Shown here piece by piece: positions 42,088 through 52,385 of a stretch of 64,000 bases of DNA (the first letter of the stretch is position 1; each line of letters opens with the position of its first letter). A model generated the notes under the pieces. That model worked only from the letters and a program-made list of their open reading frames with translations. It was not told the origin of the DNA and searched no databases. Both the position numbers and the translations under genes were made by a program. Source of the DNA: Cyclaneusma minus (lineage: Eukaryota; Ascomycota; Leotiomycetes; Marthamycetales; Marthamycetaceae); assembly GCA_037179335.1 (NCBI GenBank), contig JAKZHN010000016.1:804852-868851 (forward strand). Direction: 5' to 3'.

Positions 42088-44542
42088 TCACTCACTGTGC
42101 TGTACATGCCATCCGTTTGTCGTCTCACCCCCACCCAGCGCCTCAGTTAGCCCCTTAAGCTCCTCTTTCCTTTCCCTGTACAATTCCTGCGCCTCCCTTT
42201 CCCGGCGACTAACATACGCAACCTCGTCTCTTAGCTCCTCTAGCCTGCCAGCGATGGCAGACTCCTCGCCCACCTGTAGCACTCTGAACGTATCTCTCGC
42301 GAATTTGGCTTTCTCGAGCGCTTCCGACGCTTCAACAATTTTCTGACGGAGTGCTTTTTGGCGTGCCTGGTAACCGCCGAGATGCAGAGCCAGATTTTTC
42401 TCCAACGCATTGTTGAGGCTGGCTGTGGGAATAATGTGCTTCTGCTGGATGTCCTGCTATAAGTCAGTACCAGTTCTATCCGTTCGGAGAGTATAATAAG
42501 GGGAAGCGACTAACATCAAAGGCTTCGACGAGCAATTGATGCTCATCGACAGCGTCTTCACCATAGCCTGTCAGGCCCGGGGTGATGTTAGATCCATGCA
42601 AAGCGTCCCAGGCATTGTCGAATTCGGCACCCTCCTTCTCGACGAGGTCCCGTGGAACTTCGAGGGCAATCTGGAGGCGTGCTTGGGCTAGAGCCCCATC
42701 GTCGAATTCCTCTAATGGTCGCGAAGCCCCTTTGACTTTCAAGTCTTGGGCAGGGTACTTATGAGCATCATTTGCGACCAGCAAAGCCATCTCGCGTGCA
42801 ATCATTGCCTGCACTGGATCGGGATTTAGGGATGCATTCTTCAGCATAGCGTCAATGTCGACAACAGATGGCCTTGGAAGGCCTCTCTGGAGCACCTGCG
42901 TGCGGCGCTTGAATTCCAACATCTCCTGTGCTTTGCGAATCTCACGATTTCTGCGGTCTCTGATCTCGGCATCCTCCTCTGAGAGCTCGACCGCTGACGA
43001 CGAGTCAGACCGTTCTTCAGGCAGTTCAAATTCCCATTCCGTATCCTTAGGTCGTGGTAATGAGGCTAGGCCCTGTCTGAGTTGTTGCTTCATTGCCATC
43101 TCTCGAAGTCTCATATCCTTTGGCGTAGCTGCTACGAGTGACATATCTCCGTCTCTGTTGATAGCAAAGCTGTCTCGAGGCGTCCGCATGGGTGTTGCTC
43201 CTGGACCCGGGGGTCGTAATGGAGTTGACCCTACTCCGCTGAGTCCCTGTCTTAGGGGGGTCGCCATTGGATTGGGAGTTTGCAGTTGCTGTGTACGGGG
43301 TGTAGCACTATCGAAGCCTGTGCTGCCAGCTCCTTCATGCAAAGGGGCGTTTTCTCCACCTAATAGAGACGACTGCGTTTCAGTCAATGCTCTGATATTC
43401 TTGATCTCGTTGGCAATGTGGTCTTCCTGTGCTGGCGCGCGTGGAGTTCGAACGGGTGCACCGGTATTGATGGTGCTGTAAGTCCCAACGAGCCCCCTTG
43501 TAGCATCATTCTCACTGGCCCGTGCAATCATGTTCGCTCTTTCGCCGACCATGCCCATTTTGACGATGTCTTCCAGTTCTCCCTCGCTGACCTGAGGAGC
43601 AGGGAGATTCAATGCCCGCCTCTTACTGCTCTGTTCAGCTTCCCGGATCTTTTGCATCTGCCCTGCCTTGATAGCAGCTTGATAGGAGGCCGATGGCGCA
43701 TCCTTCTCCGCTTTTCTCCGCTTTCGGTCTGGATCGTCTTCAGGATCGCCCTTCCGCTTATTCGCAAGTTGCTGCTTCCTGGGATCAAAAGCCTCGCGCT
43801 GCCGTTCGTTCCGGAGAGCTTCCTCGGCAGTATCAAAGAATCCTTGGGCAGGAGCTTTTTCGAAGGGAATATCTGCATTGTAGTCCATCTGCCCCTTCTT
43901 CCGGTTCACGATCTTGATATTGATGCCGGCATTCTTGAGCTCGCGTCTCTTCTGCAATACAGCGAGTCGCCTCGACTCCTCCAGTTGTCGCTCTCGAGCT
44001 TTCCTTTTCGCCTTCTTTCCTTGTGTATTAGCCAGACGAGCTCGCGCCTCGCTCAGCATCTCCTTTTCGTCCTCGTCGAGATCGATGGTATCCGGCCTCG
44101 CTGGCTTCGATTCGGGGTCTGGATCAACCTCTCCAGGTCTGAGTCGTCGCACATCGTCGGCAGATGGAGCTTGGGTCTCTCCGCCATCAGGTCCACCAAG
44201 GCCAAGCTCTGAAGCTTCCTTCTGTTCGGCTTCGTCCAGGAGTTTCTGATAGCGCTCGAGACACTGGGTCGCGGTGCGGCCGACCAAAGGCGCCAGAGTT
44301 CGCCATTGCGTTGGCATCAACTTGGCCAAGTGCAGCAGCTTCTCGTCCTCCTCTTTGCTCCATTCTATTTTCCGAATGCTGGGATCCAACCATTCGTTCC
44401 ATCGAGCTTTGCACTGTTTCGCCGTTTTCCGGGCAAGTAGCGACGAGACCCTCGCCCATTGGTTCAGGCCATACTTGGAAACGGAGGCTTTGAGGATTTC
44501 ATCCTCGATATTGGTCCAGACGCCTCCTTTGACGACAGGCAT
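42088..44542 (-). CDS. CEF1: Pre-mRNA splicing factor Cdc5/Cef1 (Prp19 complex)
   Basis: Exons on the minus strand are 44542-42515 and 42453-42088 with a 61-bp intron (GTTAGT donor), giving 797 residues. It is a core scaffold of the Prp19/NTC complex that activates the spliceosome. The start is set at MPVVKGGVWTNIEDEILKAS, the universal Cdc5 opening; an in-frame Met 43 codons upstream is not used by the family. Two Myb repeats lie at about 7-107, with tryptophans in GGVWTNIED, LNQWARV, CKARWNEWL, IEWSKEED and PTQWRTLAPL. A charged helical region follows (KAKRKARERQLEESRRLAVL), then a Pro/Thr-rich central part with TPL/TPR sites, and a C-terminal coiled coil (LEELRDEVAYVSRREREAQE). Confidence 0.96.
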
Positions 44543-45217
44543 GGCGAAGGCGTTGGTGAAGTAAGGCGGATGGCTCAAGCTTGCGTAGAGCGATACTGGA
44601 GTTGTTCGACGCAGCAAAGCGTGAGCGGCGCGACTTGTGCACGGAGCGTAGAATATTGGATTGAGCTGCACGGTCCACGGAGCGTTCCGGCAATACGGCC
44701 CGGGGGGCTAGCGGGCGCTAGCGTGTGTTTATTACATCAACGCCTGAACTTCAAGAAACATTGAGGGCCCGAAATCCTAGGTACATGTATATTGATAAGT
44801 GTTGATGCGCTGGGTAACTTCCATGCCGTTTCATAGAGGAGTCGCCAGTGTGACTACCACAGAAGCAGTGGCAAAATTGCTCGATTTTCATTGGTCAAAC
44901 TCTAGGCTGCAGCGCTCCTGCTGGCTGCTCCTAGTCCTCCCACCCCGTGTTGAGCGAGCACAAAGCAGGCTCCCACCACTCCCCGACTCTCGATCGACGA
45001 TCTGTCTCTCAGTCTGACCAGTGACTCCTCCTGTCTCCGTATTCCGCAAACTACATAAACCATTTCCTCTCCTCTGTTTTCTTCAATTCTCACTATCAAT
45101 ATCCACCCCACCCTATAACTGCGAGATCGTGGCACAAACACCGACCGCTTTCATAGACTACCACCTGCTCGCCAATACATCAACTTCACCCGCCTTCTTC
45201 CAATCCATTCGCTCAGT
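44543..45217. promoter_or_regulatory. Divergent promoter region, Cdc5 and 2EXR-like genes
   Basis: 675 bp between head-to-head starts. It carries a TACATGTA palindrome at 44782-44789 and a CT-rich leader before 45218. Confidence 0.5.
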
Positions 45218-46324
45218 ATGTTCCAGACAGGACGCCGACGACGCTTCTGGGCGCGTCCTTCCACACGGCAACCGGAACCCGAACTATTTCCCTTGCCACC
45301 TCGCATCACAGACGTCGACCCCCAGCTGGCCTCACCTCTGTTCAATGGCCGCATCCCGGCAGAGATACGAACCAAGATTCTGGAATATGCTCTGACAGAA
45401 TACTACAACGCCACGCCGCCCACCGAGGTGTCTGCCGTCAGCCTTTTTGGACCGGGTTCTTGGCCGGCGGATACTCATTATACAAGACCTGGATTCCTCG
45501 CTCCCAAAACTATCTCAGTGTCTGTTCTTCTCACCTGTCGCCGCATCTACCTCGAGACCTGGCATCTGCCCTACGTCTCTAAATCTCACGTCTTCTGGCA
45601 TCAGTCTCCCGACCGAGCGCCCCCTGCTATGGTATCAAGCAACGGCAATGAAAGTCGTTATCTTGCACGTTTCCGCGTTGAGGACCAGCTCCCTCTCATC
45701 AAGTCCTTGCACATGTTTGCCCAAATGTACTGGCTCGAGGGATCGTTCGTTTCATTCTGCCGTAAAGACAATCTGCAGCACATCGAAGAACTGAAAATCA
45801 CTTTCCGCCGCAGCGACTGGTGGAACTGGGAATCTCGCACGCCACTCAGGATCAATCCACAGCAAAACGATTGCTCGGCAATGCGCGATGTATGGAAGAC
45901 TGAAGCTAGGGGCGACGTCGTGGAGTACTTGCCTGACGCCTGGGGAAGCGGCTTCCAGCATCTGAAGTCGCTCAAGACTGTTGTTATTGAATTCGAGACA
46001 GCTGAGGATAGCAAGCACGAATTGGACGAGATCATCGAACACGCAAAGAACTGGCGTTTCCCGTTCTCAGACGCAACAGCCAGGGATGAGGGGAGTGGTC
46101 AGACGTGGGCGGTCAAGAGGGTCTTGAGCGCGCAGGGAGAGCCTGTCAAGGAGGGCAGATGGCGAGGACCACCCGTCTGCTGGGCAGACGGCGAGGACGG
46201 TAGTCCCGAGGAGATGAACCGTCTTAAGCATCTGGGTAAAGGTCCTTGGCTAGTCACGCGGACTCTGACTTGGAGAGTAGCTCTCGGGAACCCTCAAGAT
46301 GCCAACGCTTTGTTAAGGAACTAA
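45218..46324 (+). CDS. Fungal 2EXR/F-box-like domain protein, unknown function
   Basis: Single exon, 368 residues. The N-terminus is basic (MFQTGRRRRFWARP). At about 40-60 lies ASPLFNGRIPAEIRTKILEY, and at about 103-115 VSVLLTCRRIYLE. This pair (LPAEIR..I.EYAL, then LL.TCR.IY.E) is the signature of the large fungal 2EXR/DUF7730 group, whose short helical start resembles an F-box. Members are often expanded in filamentous fungi. Tryptophan-rich strands follow (DWWNWESRTPLRINP). Partners and role are unknown, and I cannot distinguish the exact subfamily. No intron is needed. Confidence 0.75.
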   Translation: MFQTGRRRRFWARPSTRQPEPELFPLPPRITDVDPQLASPLFNGRIPAEIRTKILEYALTEYYNATPPTEVSAVSLFGPGSWPADTHYTRPGFLAPKTISVSVLLTCRRIYLETWHLPYVSKSHVFWHQSPDRAPPAMVSSNGNESRYLARFRVEDQLPLIKSLHMFAQMYWLEGSFVSFCRKDNLQHIEELKITFRRSDWWNWESRTPLRINPQQNDCSAMRDVWKTEARGDVVEYLPDAWGSGFQHLKSLKTVVIEFETAEDSKHELDEIIEHAKNWRFPFSDATARDEGSGQTWAVKRVLSAQGEPVKEGRWRGPPVCWADGEDGSPEEMNRLKHLGKGPWLVTRTLTWRVALGNPQDANALLRN

Positions 46325-46436
46325 GGCTATGTTAAATCGCTTTAACCCAAGCCCTGTTTTCTATACTTCCTCGTTTTCGTTCCATTTCTCATCTTCCAAA
46401 TCCTAGCTTACATGATTGGGAAAGCATTTCAACTTT
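46325..46436. other. Short intergenic flank of the AT-rich array
   Basis: T/C-rich 3' flank of the 2EXR-like gene. Nothing else seen. Confidence 0.4.
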
Positions 46437-46640
46437 CAAGTAATTAAGAATATTCTCAGTGATTAGGGATCTTATCATCTTCTCGGTAATTAGGCGTATT
46501 CATAGTGATTAGGAGTATTTACAATTAACAATAATTAGGAGTGTTCACAATAAGTAGGATTATTCACAGTGATTAGGAATATCCAAAATAATTAGGAACT
46601 AGGAAGTTCTAAATGACTAAAATGATTGGGAATAACTAGA
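46437..46640. repeat. Degenerate tandem repeat, unit about 20-25 bp
   Basis: About eight imperfect copies of a unit like gtgattaggaatattcaca follow each other (variants gtaattaggcgtattcata, gtgattaggagtatttaca, ataattaggagtgttcaca, gtgattaggaatatccaaa). Spacing varies and some copies are truncated. Similar words (tacttggaatatccagaatt) occur inside the hAT-like MITE. Confidence 0.7.
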
Positions 46641-46958
46641 ATTCAGAAACATACATAGTCCGGGATCCCTATTCCTTAATTATCAAGATTATTCCTAATC
46701 CATTGAAAGATTAATAGAATACCCATAGAGTGCTTGGGAACCAACACGGATCCCAGAACCAGTACCTTGAGTTCAAAAATCAGAAGCTGGAAATGTGGCA
46801 CGGTGGCATGGAAACTCACGACTGCCAGCGGCGGCGGAAAGACCCACTGGGCTATGCCGAGTTGATACGATGGCTTTCTGTTTCAATGATCCACTTCATG
46901 CGTTCCAGCACCTGAGCGGCCGGCTACACTGGCAGAACTGGTTATCTATGAGTATCGT
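46641..46958. other. Intergenic, no gene seen
   Basis: Flank between the tandem array and the ABC gene stop. Short frames only. Confidence 0.4.
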
Positions 46959-48962
46959 CTAGCTTTCTATTCCCCAGATTTCATTCCACCTCTTGTAGTC
47001 ACCTTCAATCGGCCCACGCAACCTCCCAAATCTGGCAGCTTCCCCCGAATTAGCCTCAGGGAGGCAGATCCATTCTCTAACACAACCGGGTATTTCCTCC
47101 TTCACATGACTGATGCAGAGAAGAGCTTGCTGTTCCTTCAGTCCTCCCACTAGAACCTCCCCTCTTTTCGAGACTTCAGAATCTATAACTGATCTTTGCT
47201 CCTGGCTTCCGTTCTCTGTGTCTGTCGTATATGCAAACGCCTTGTTCTCCCCATGGGCCAGGAAAAGCAGGCATTTATCTCGCAAAGCATCATCCATGCC
47301 ACTGAAGGCTTCATCTAAAATGACCAAGTCAGGATGCTTGATGATCGCCCGTAAGAACAGCGCAATTCGCTGTGCCGAGAATGGCAAAGCTCCGTATAAA
47401 AGATCATCCGCCCATTTGAGGTTCTCCTCTGACGACCCGGACTTCAGCTCTGGCTCAAACCACTTCAAGCAAGCATCCACTTTCGCCTTCGCGACATCAT
47501 CAAGCTTTGGTTGACCTAGGAAAGTCTCCGACCAAGCATTCTCAAGGACTTTTCTCAGGGTCAGATACCGGGGCATAAAGCTCTGGATTTCCGGTGAGCT
47601 GTGCCCAATCCTTGTCTGAATGTCGAAGATGGAAATTCCAGGCTGGCCAGGTTGGGGAAGCCTCGATCGTCCAAATAATCGAATTGGGAGAGAGTATGTT
47701 TGGGGATGATCGGAACAGATCAGTGAGAGGATGGTGGTCTTGCCTGAGCCATTTGGACCGAATATGCCCCATCTTTGGCCACGCCGGACTGTCCACCAGA
47801 GCCCGTCTTTCCTTTCACCATCGACTTCTTGGGACCAGTTTCCAAGAACTGCTTTGGAACCATAGGCTACACGAGCGCCTTCCATTTCGATAAGGGGTTC
47901 GCTCATTGCTGGCACATGGGAATCGACAAGGGGAAAGCCTTCACGGCTTAATGGAGCAGTTTCAGCTGAATTTTGTGATGGGCTTCCTTGACCAACACCC
48001 ACTTCTGCTTGGCTTATCCCATGACGAGTAAGCGTTCTCCCAACCTCTTGCAAAGAATTCAGCGATAGATCCCCGATATAGTGTGGTAAATGCCTAAGTA
48101 CCTCGTCCTTCTTTCCTTGCAAAGCAACCTCACATTCGGACTTCAAAAAAATAAGATGCGTTATCCACTCCGGGACTGGATCTTGCGGTCTCAACGTGAG
48201 CAGTAATCTCGGGTTTCTTGCTTCCGCAAGCCCATGCAACATGGGACTCAAGCTCATCAGCGTCGGCGGATCGAGTCCCATGAAAGGCTCGTCTAGCAGC
48301 AGCACCTCCGGTTTCCGCAATAGAGCCTTCGCTATTCTGGCTCTTCTAGTCTGACCGTTGCTCAGGTTTGACACCGGCATGTTGACCAAATCACCAAGTC
48401 TCAAATCCGTGATGACTCGGTCTAGACTCTCATCGGAAACAGCTTGGTCAGGGGTTTCTTCCGAGGGATTTAGCTCCGTGTGGCCTTGTAGATAATCGAG
48501 CACGCTGAAGTCGGTGTTTTCGCGACGAGACTCATAACGAGCACTCAGATAGGCGCCCCGTGTTCCGTGACCTCCCATCCCACCTTCTTCACCACTGAAG
48601 CCAACATACTGGATGGCTTTGCTGGGAATCCTGGTCTTCAATCCATCGGCTAATGTCAGGAATGGGTATGTCCTTGCTCTTGGCGGAAAACACAGATGCC
48701 GACGCCTTAAAATCTGGCAAAAGGTGGTTTTTCCAGACGATGATGGCCCTATTATAGCCCAGTGTTCACCACTCGCTTCCGGTGCAGATTGGATTTTGAA
48801 GTCCAGATTCTCAAACAAGGCGGGGTTTGCGATGGAGAGTGCAGCGGACGGATGGTGTCGATAGAAAGTACCCTTGGTGATACTGACGACGGGAAGTCGG
48901 GACGATGATGCGTAGTGACGCTTGCAGGTCGCGAATGGGCGAAATCCAAGGCTGAATTTCAT
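46959..48962 (-). CDS. Double ABC ATPase, ModF/YDR061W-like, possibly mitochondrial
   Basis: Single exon, 667 residues, two nucleotide-binding domains and no membrane segments. Domain 1 has Walker A GPSSSGKTT (about 72-80), signature LSNGQTRRARIAKAL and Walker B VLLLDEPFMGLDPPTL. Domain 2 has Walker A GPNGSGKTT, a degenerate signature (LPFSAQRIALFLRAI instead of LSGGQ) and Walker B LVILDEAFSGMDDAL. The basic, Ser-rich start MKFSLGFRPFATCKRHYASS looks like a mitochondrial presequence. The layout resembles yeast YDR061W and bacterial ModF/PhrA, whose function is poorly known. It is probably a soluble ATPase rather than a transporter. It is divergent from UMP1 over 476 bp. Confidence 0.85.
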   Translation of the reverse strand: MKFSLGFRPFATCKRHYASSSRLPVVSITKGTFYRHHPSAALSIANPALFENLDFKIQSAPEASGEHWAIIGPSSSGKTTFCQILRRRHLCFPPRARTYPFLTLADGLKTRIPSKAIQYVGFSGEEGGMGGHGTRGAYLSARYESRRENTDFSVLDYLQGHTELNPSEETPDQAVSDESLDRVITDLRLGDLVNMPVSNLSNGQTRRARIAKALLRKPEVLLLDEPFMGLDPPTLMSLSPMLHGLAEARNPRLLLTLRPQDPVPEWITHLIFLKSECEVALQGKKDEVLRHLPHYIGDLSLNSLQEVGRTLTRHGISQAEVGVGQGSPSQNSAETAPLSREGFPLVDSHVPAMSEPLIEMEGARVAYGSKAVLGNWSQEVDGERKDGLWWTVRRGQRWGIFGPNGSGKTTILSLICSDHPQTYSLPIRLFGRSRLPQPGQPGISIFDIQTRIGHSSPEIQSFMPRYLTLRKVLENAWSETFLGQPKLDDVAKAKVDACLKWFEPELKSGSSEENLKWADDLLYGALPFSAQRIALFLRAIIKHPDLVILDEAFSGMDDALRDKCLLFLAHGENKAFAYTTDTENGSQEQRSVIDSEVSKRGEVLVGGLKEQQALLCISHVKEEIPGCVREWICLPEANSGEAARFGRLRGPIEGDYKRWNEIWGIES

Positions 48963-49438
48963 TATGTTGATTTTATATCTGAAAGGCTTGTGTGTGCTGG
49001 TGAGAGGGCGGGTATGAGAGCGAGACTAACGACTTCCGAATTATGTCTCCAGGGGCGCGGCATTGCCGTCTTTGTAATCGGCCTTGATCGGAGGTTTGAG
49101 AAGCATTAGAGTCAAGTCGAGATTTGGGTCGTGGGAACATTTCAAAGTTGGAAGATGAACTTACACGGAGCCTAGAAAGACGCTGCTGGTCCGTCCACGG
49201 CTTCAATTCCATACCCATTTACTGCCGCCTATCACCGCTTAGTACTTGCGTATTGCCGGCCGCCTGGAGCTTCCACAGCCTAGCTACACCTACACGCAAC
49301 CTCACAAACTCCATCAACCACACCCGCCAAATCTCTCGGTTCTCAACGTCCGCAATCCCTTTACAAAGTCGAGCGATCTTCGGACTTCTCATCGCCAACA
49401 TCAAACTCATTCCACGCCATCCGTCAGCAACCGCAACC
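48963..49438. promoter_or_regulatory. Divergent promoter region, ABC ATPase and UMP1
   Basis: 476 bp between head-to-head start codons. No specific element recognised. The last 100 bp are C/A-rich, like a leader. Confidence 0.5.
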
Positions 49439-49982
49439 ATGGTAAGCTCTCCTGCTCCCTCGACAAGCTATCCAAGCTAACTCGTACCTCTCACAGTCAA
49501 TGCGTGTCGCCCCCTCCTCTTCGAACCCCAAATCTTACTCCCAAACCTCCGCATCCGCCCCTTCGGCGCCCGGCCTTCACGACACCCTCCGCCATGGTGT
49601 CGGTCCACAAACGCACGTCGCCTCGTCCACCAGCGCTCCCCTTCCCGACTCCAACCACCCGCTCGAATCACGCCTCAGCGCCTGGAACGCTACCCAAGAA
49701 AGCCTCAAGCTGAACGGACTGCGTCGCACCTTCGGCATCTCAGAGCCTATCCGCCGCGAAATGGAGCTGAAGATTGTGAAGGAGGGCGAATGGCGACCAG
49801 CTGTGTTGCTCGGCAGTACTGGCTTGGGAGGTGCTAGGCAGGGAAGCTTGCACGAGGATATTCTAAGAGGCAGGGATGCGACTTGTGACTGGGAAGATGT
49901 CTTCTGTGGCGGACAGGAGTTGAGGTCTGTAAAGGGTTTCCATGACGAGGTTGAGGCAAGAGTGAAGATAAGCTCCCAGTAG
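49439..49982 (+). CDS. UMP1: Proteasome maturation factor Ump1 (POMP)
   Basis: Chaperone of 20S proteasome assembly, degraded as the first substrate on completion (family knowledge). Proposed exons are 49439-49441 (ATG only) and 49497-49982, giving 162 residues. A start at the ATG of 49500 would give 160. The conserved features are LHDTLRHGVGPQTHV, HPLESRLSAWNATQESLKLN, GLRRTFGISEPIRREMELKI and the C-terminal HEDILRGRDATCDWEDVF. The N-terminus is Ser/Pro-rich and variable, as usual. The CTCACAG acceptor directly precedes TCAATG, so the ATG-only exon is plausible but not proven. Confidence 0.93.
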
Positions 49983-50945
49983 GAGGCATCATTGTGACTG
50001 GGGTCAAAGATGGTTGCCATGAAGCTCGCGGTCGCTGAGATTACACACAAACGCGTTAACAAGGGACTACAATTCAAGATGGTGAACAGGGCCGTGATAT
50101 TGGCGAGGAGACTGTATGATCCACAAACGACGACGATAGAGGAATCCGCAAACGCGGTTGTGCCCAATGTATTAATATTTTTCACAAACTCCAAATCAAG
50201 TGACCGCCTATCTATGTATTGGCGGCCTGACCCAGCATCATACATGATACAGATCATGGCCAGACAATGCCCCTGGGGAGCCTTGCTCCCCACGACTCGG
50301 GGTCTATAAGGGGCACGGAGCTGGTAACTTGGGCATTATTCGACTATGTCTAGTATTTCCGAGCAACTTCCAGTGTGCTTCATTTGGAAGATTGGGGGTT
50401 TGACGGCATTGCTAATATCAAGAGAAACCAGAATCCAGTATCAATTCTGCCTAGCATGTAGCTGACCCCAAGCACCCACTTGCGATGAACCATTATTGCA
50501 GCCTGTCCCACACTTGAATCGCCCTATTTCTTCAACCCATTTCACAGATTCACAGCGTCAGGGCTGTGTAGAGGTCAAAACGGTGGCATTTCCATATACT
50601 CGTATTTGAGCCGAGGACACCTGTAAATCCTCTCCCATACAGTATGCACAAAGAGCGCTTTGGAAAATTCCCCGCTCCCTAAATCCCACATCGAATGCAA
50701 GGACGTTGTGAAGCCAGATATCCCCGAGACATTTGATCGAGGGAGCAACACTTGGATCAGAGAGCCCGAACGCCTAAAACGAAGTTGCTGAGACGGGCTG
50801 GTGGCGATCGCCTATGACGCCTATGATGCCCATAAATTCGGTCTAATGGAGACCGACAGAAGCCCGTTGGCTTCGTCTGAATCGAATTACAGTATTCGGA
50901 AGCCGAGTTTCTGTGGAAGGAGATCGAGGTGGTGATTCGATTCTC
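49983..50945. other. Intergenic between convergent genes
   Basis: 963 bp between the stops of UMP1 and the ubiquitin-fold gene. No convincing gene on either strand. Confidence 0.5.
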
Positions 50946-51922
50946 TCACAGAATGACGCAGCGGCACCCAGCAGTGTGTTCGCCTCCATCTCGGTCGCGG
51001 GCCGACGACTTGCCCTTGGATGCGTCCTCCTCATCTATCATTTCTTGCGGTTTAACGGTCATGTGCACCACGTTTGGCGCATCCATATTGAACCTGCACT
51101 CTGTGGTTTGAGGTGGGTCAGCTGCGTTTTCAGCGACGAAGAAGCATCCAGAAAAGTACCAAGTACAGTTTGAGGGAAGCGGGTGGCAATACCTTTAAGG
51201 GGGGCCTTGTCATCCAACAATCTCCCAAAATGGATCAGTCGTATACTGCTTGGGCTCGTTGGCCTGTTCTCCCACTCGTCCCTCCACTCCCGTAGTATCA
51301 ATTCCTTGAGTGTGTACACGCTGATGCTGAAGGGGTCTATCTTCCCCGCAGGCGTCGTCCCAGGCACAGTGACATTCCGCTTGGCCAGATACCTCTCGTC
51401 GATCTTGTACGGATGGCGAGCTCCCGAGGTCAGCAGCAGCGTAATAATGCACACGGGGGCGGCAGCATCAGGCGTCGGGCTCTGCGGCGCATGTGATTCC
51501 TCTGTGGAAGGCCCAATAGCGGCAGAGTCGAGTCTCGACAGGTTGGGAGCGGCGGCGGTGGTCGAGGTGGCTCCGGGCGTCGCAGCATCGTTTGTCTTCA
51601 GCGATAAAGGCGCGCCGCGCTCGGATTCCTTACCCTCCTGTTCAGACGACGCCATATTCTCCTTGCTGAGGTCGTCGGGCGGAGGCAGTTGGTCACTGGC
51701 GGGCGGGGCAGCTAGGCCGAGCTGCGACTGGTCGATTGCGACATTGTTCAGGTGAAGCGCCGGGGCTTCGTCGAGGTTCGACATCTCGATCGTGTTGGGC
51801 GTGTTTTCGACAGATTCCACTATTGTGCCATGACCCGTGGTTGATGGAGGCATGGAGTAACCGGGGGTTTGGAAGGCGGAGGCGGGAACCGAGCGGCCCT
51901 TAGGAGGCGGGAGGTTTAGCAC
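50946..51922 (-). CDS. Membrane-anchored ubiquitin-fold protein (UBL3/MUB type) with CVIL box
   Basis: Exons on the minus strand are 51922-51193 and 51100-50946 with a 92-bp intron, giving 294 residues. The first 150 residues are disordered, rich in Ser, Ala, Pro and Glu. The ubiquitin-like domain at about 155-270 includes CIITLLLTSGARHPYKIDER, LKELILREWRDEWENRP, SIRLIHFGRLLDDKAPL and NVVHMTVKP. It matches UBL3/MUB proteins. The end GCRCVIL is a CaaX box. A final leucine suggests geranylgeranylation, and the preceding cysteine could be palmitoylated; both would place it on a membrane. The splice E-C-R-F-N is needed to reach the CaaX box, which supports it. UBL3-type proteins recruit E2 enzymes or direct vesicle sorting in other eukaryotes. 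Confidence 0.86.
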
Positions 51923-52385
51923 TTAGCAGCACCTTAGTGCAGCAGCACAGCACGGAGCGTGGTCGAGTGTCTCGTAGCACAGTCGCTAGGTCGCTAGGTA
52001 GTAGGTAGTACCTAGGTACGAAAGTACTGCGAGCTTGGCGTGCTCACCAGTGCCTGGAATGGGTGGTATGTAGCGGAATCGCGCATCTGCTGGATATTGG
52101 CGGATACCGGGGTAGCGCTGATTATCTGATACACCTCACCACATATTCTGCAGTATTTGGAGCGCTTTGGTTCCTTGCAATATTTGTTATTACCCGTACA
52201 TGTATTGTTTCTGATTATCTGGCTTCAATATCTCGAAGTATGTTGGGTTTATGTGATGTGTCTGATTCTAGTCGCCTCATGCATCTCTGAATTGTTTGGG
52301 TAATGTTGTTTCTACCAGCTAGCTAGAATCCCACCAACTATGGTACTGAACTGCAATGCCTTTACGAATGCCATTGCATGCAGGC
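51923..52385. other. Intergenic, promoter of the ubiquitin-fold gene
   Basis: 463 bp, with short direct repeats of ctaggta around 51988-52018 and a TACATGTA palindrome at 52197-52204. No gene seen. Confidence 0.5.
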
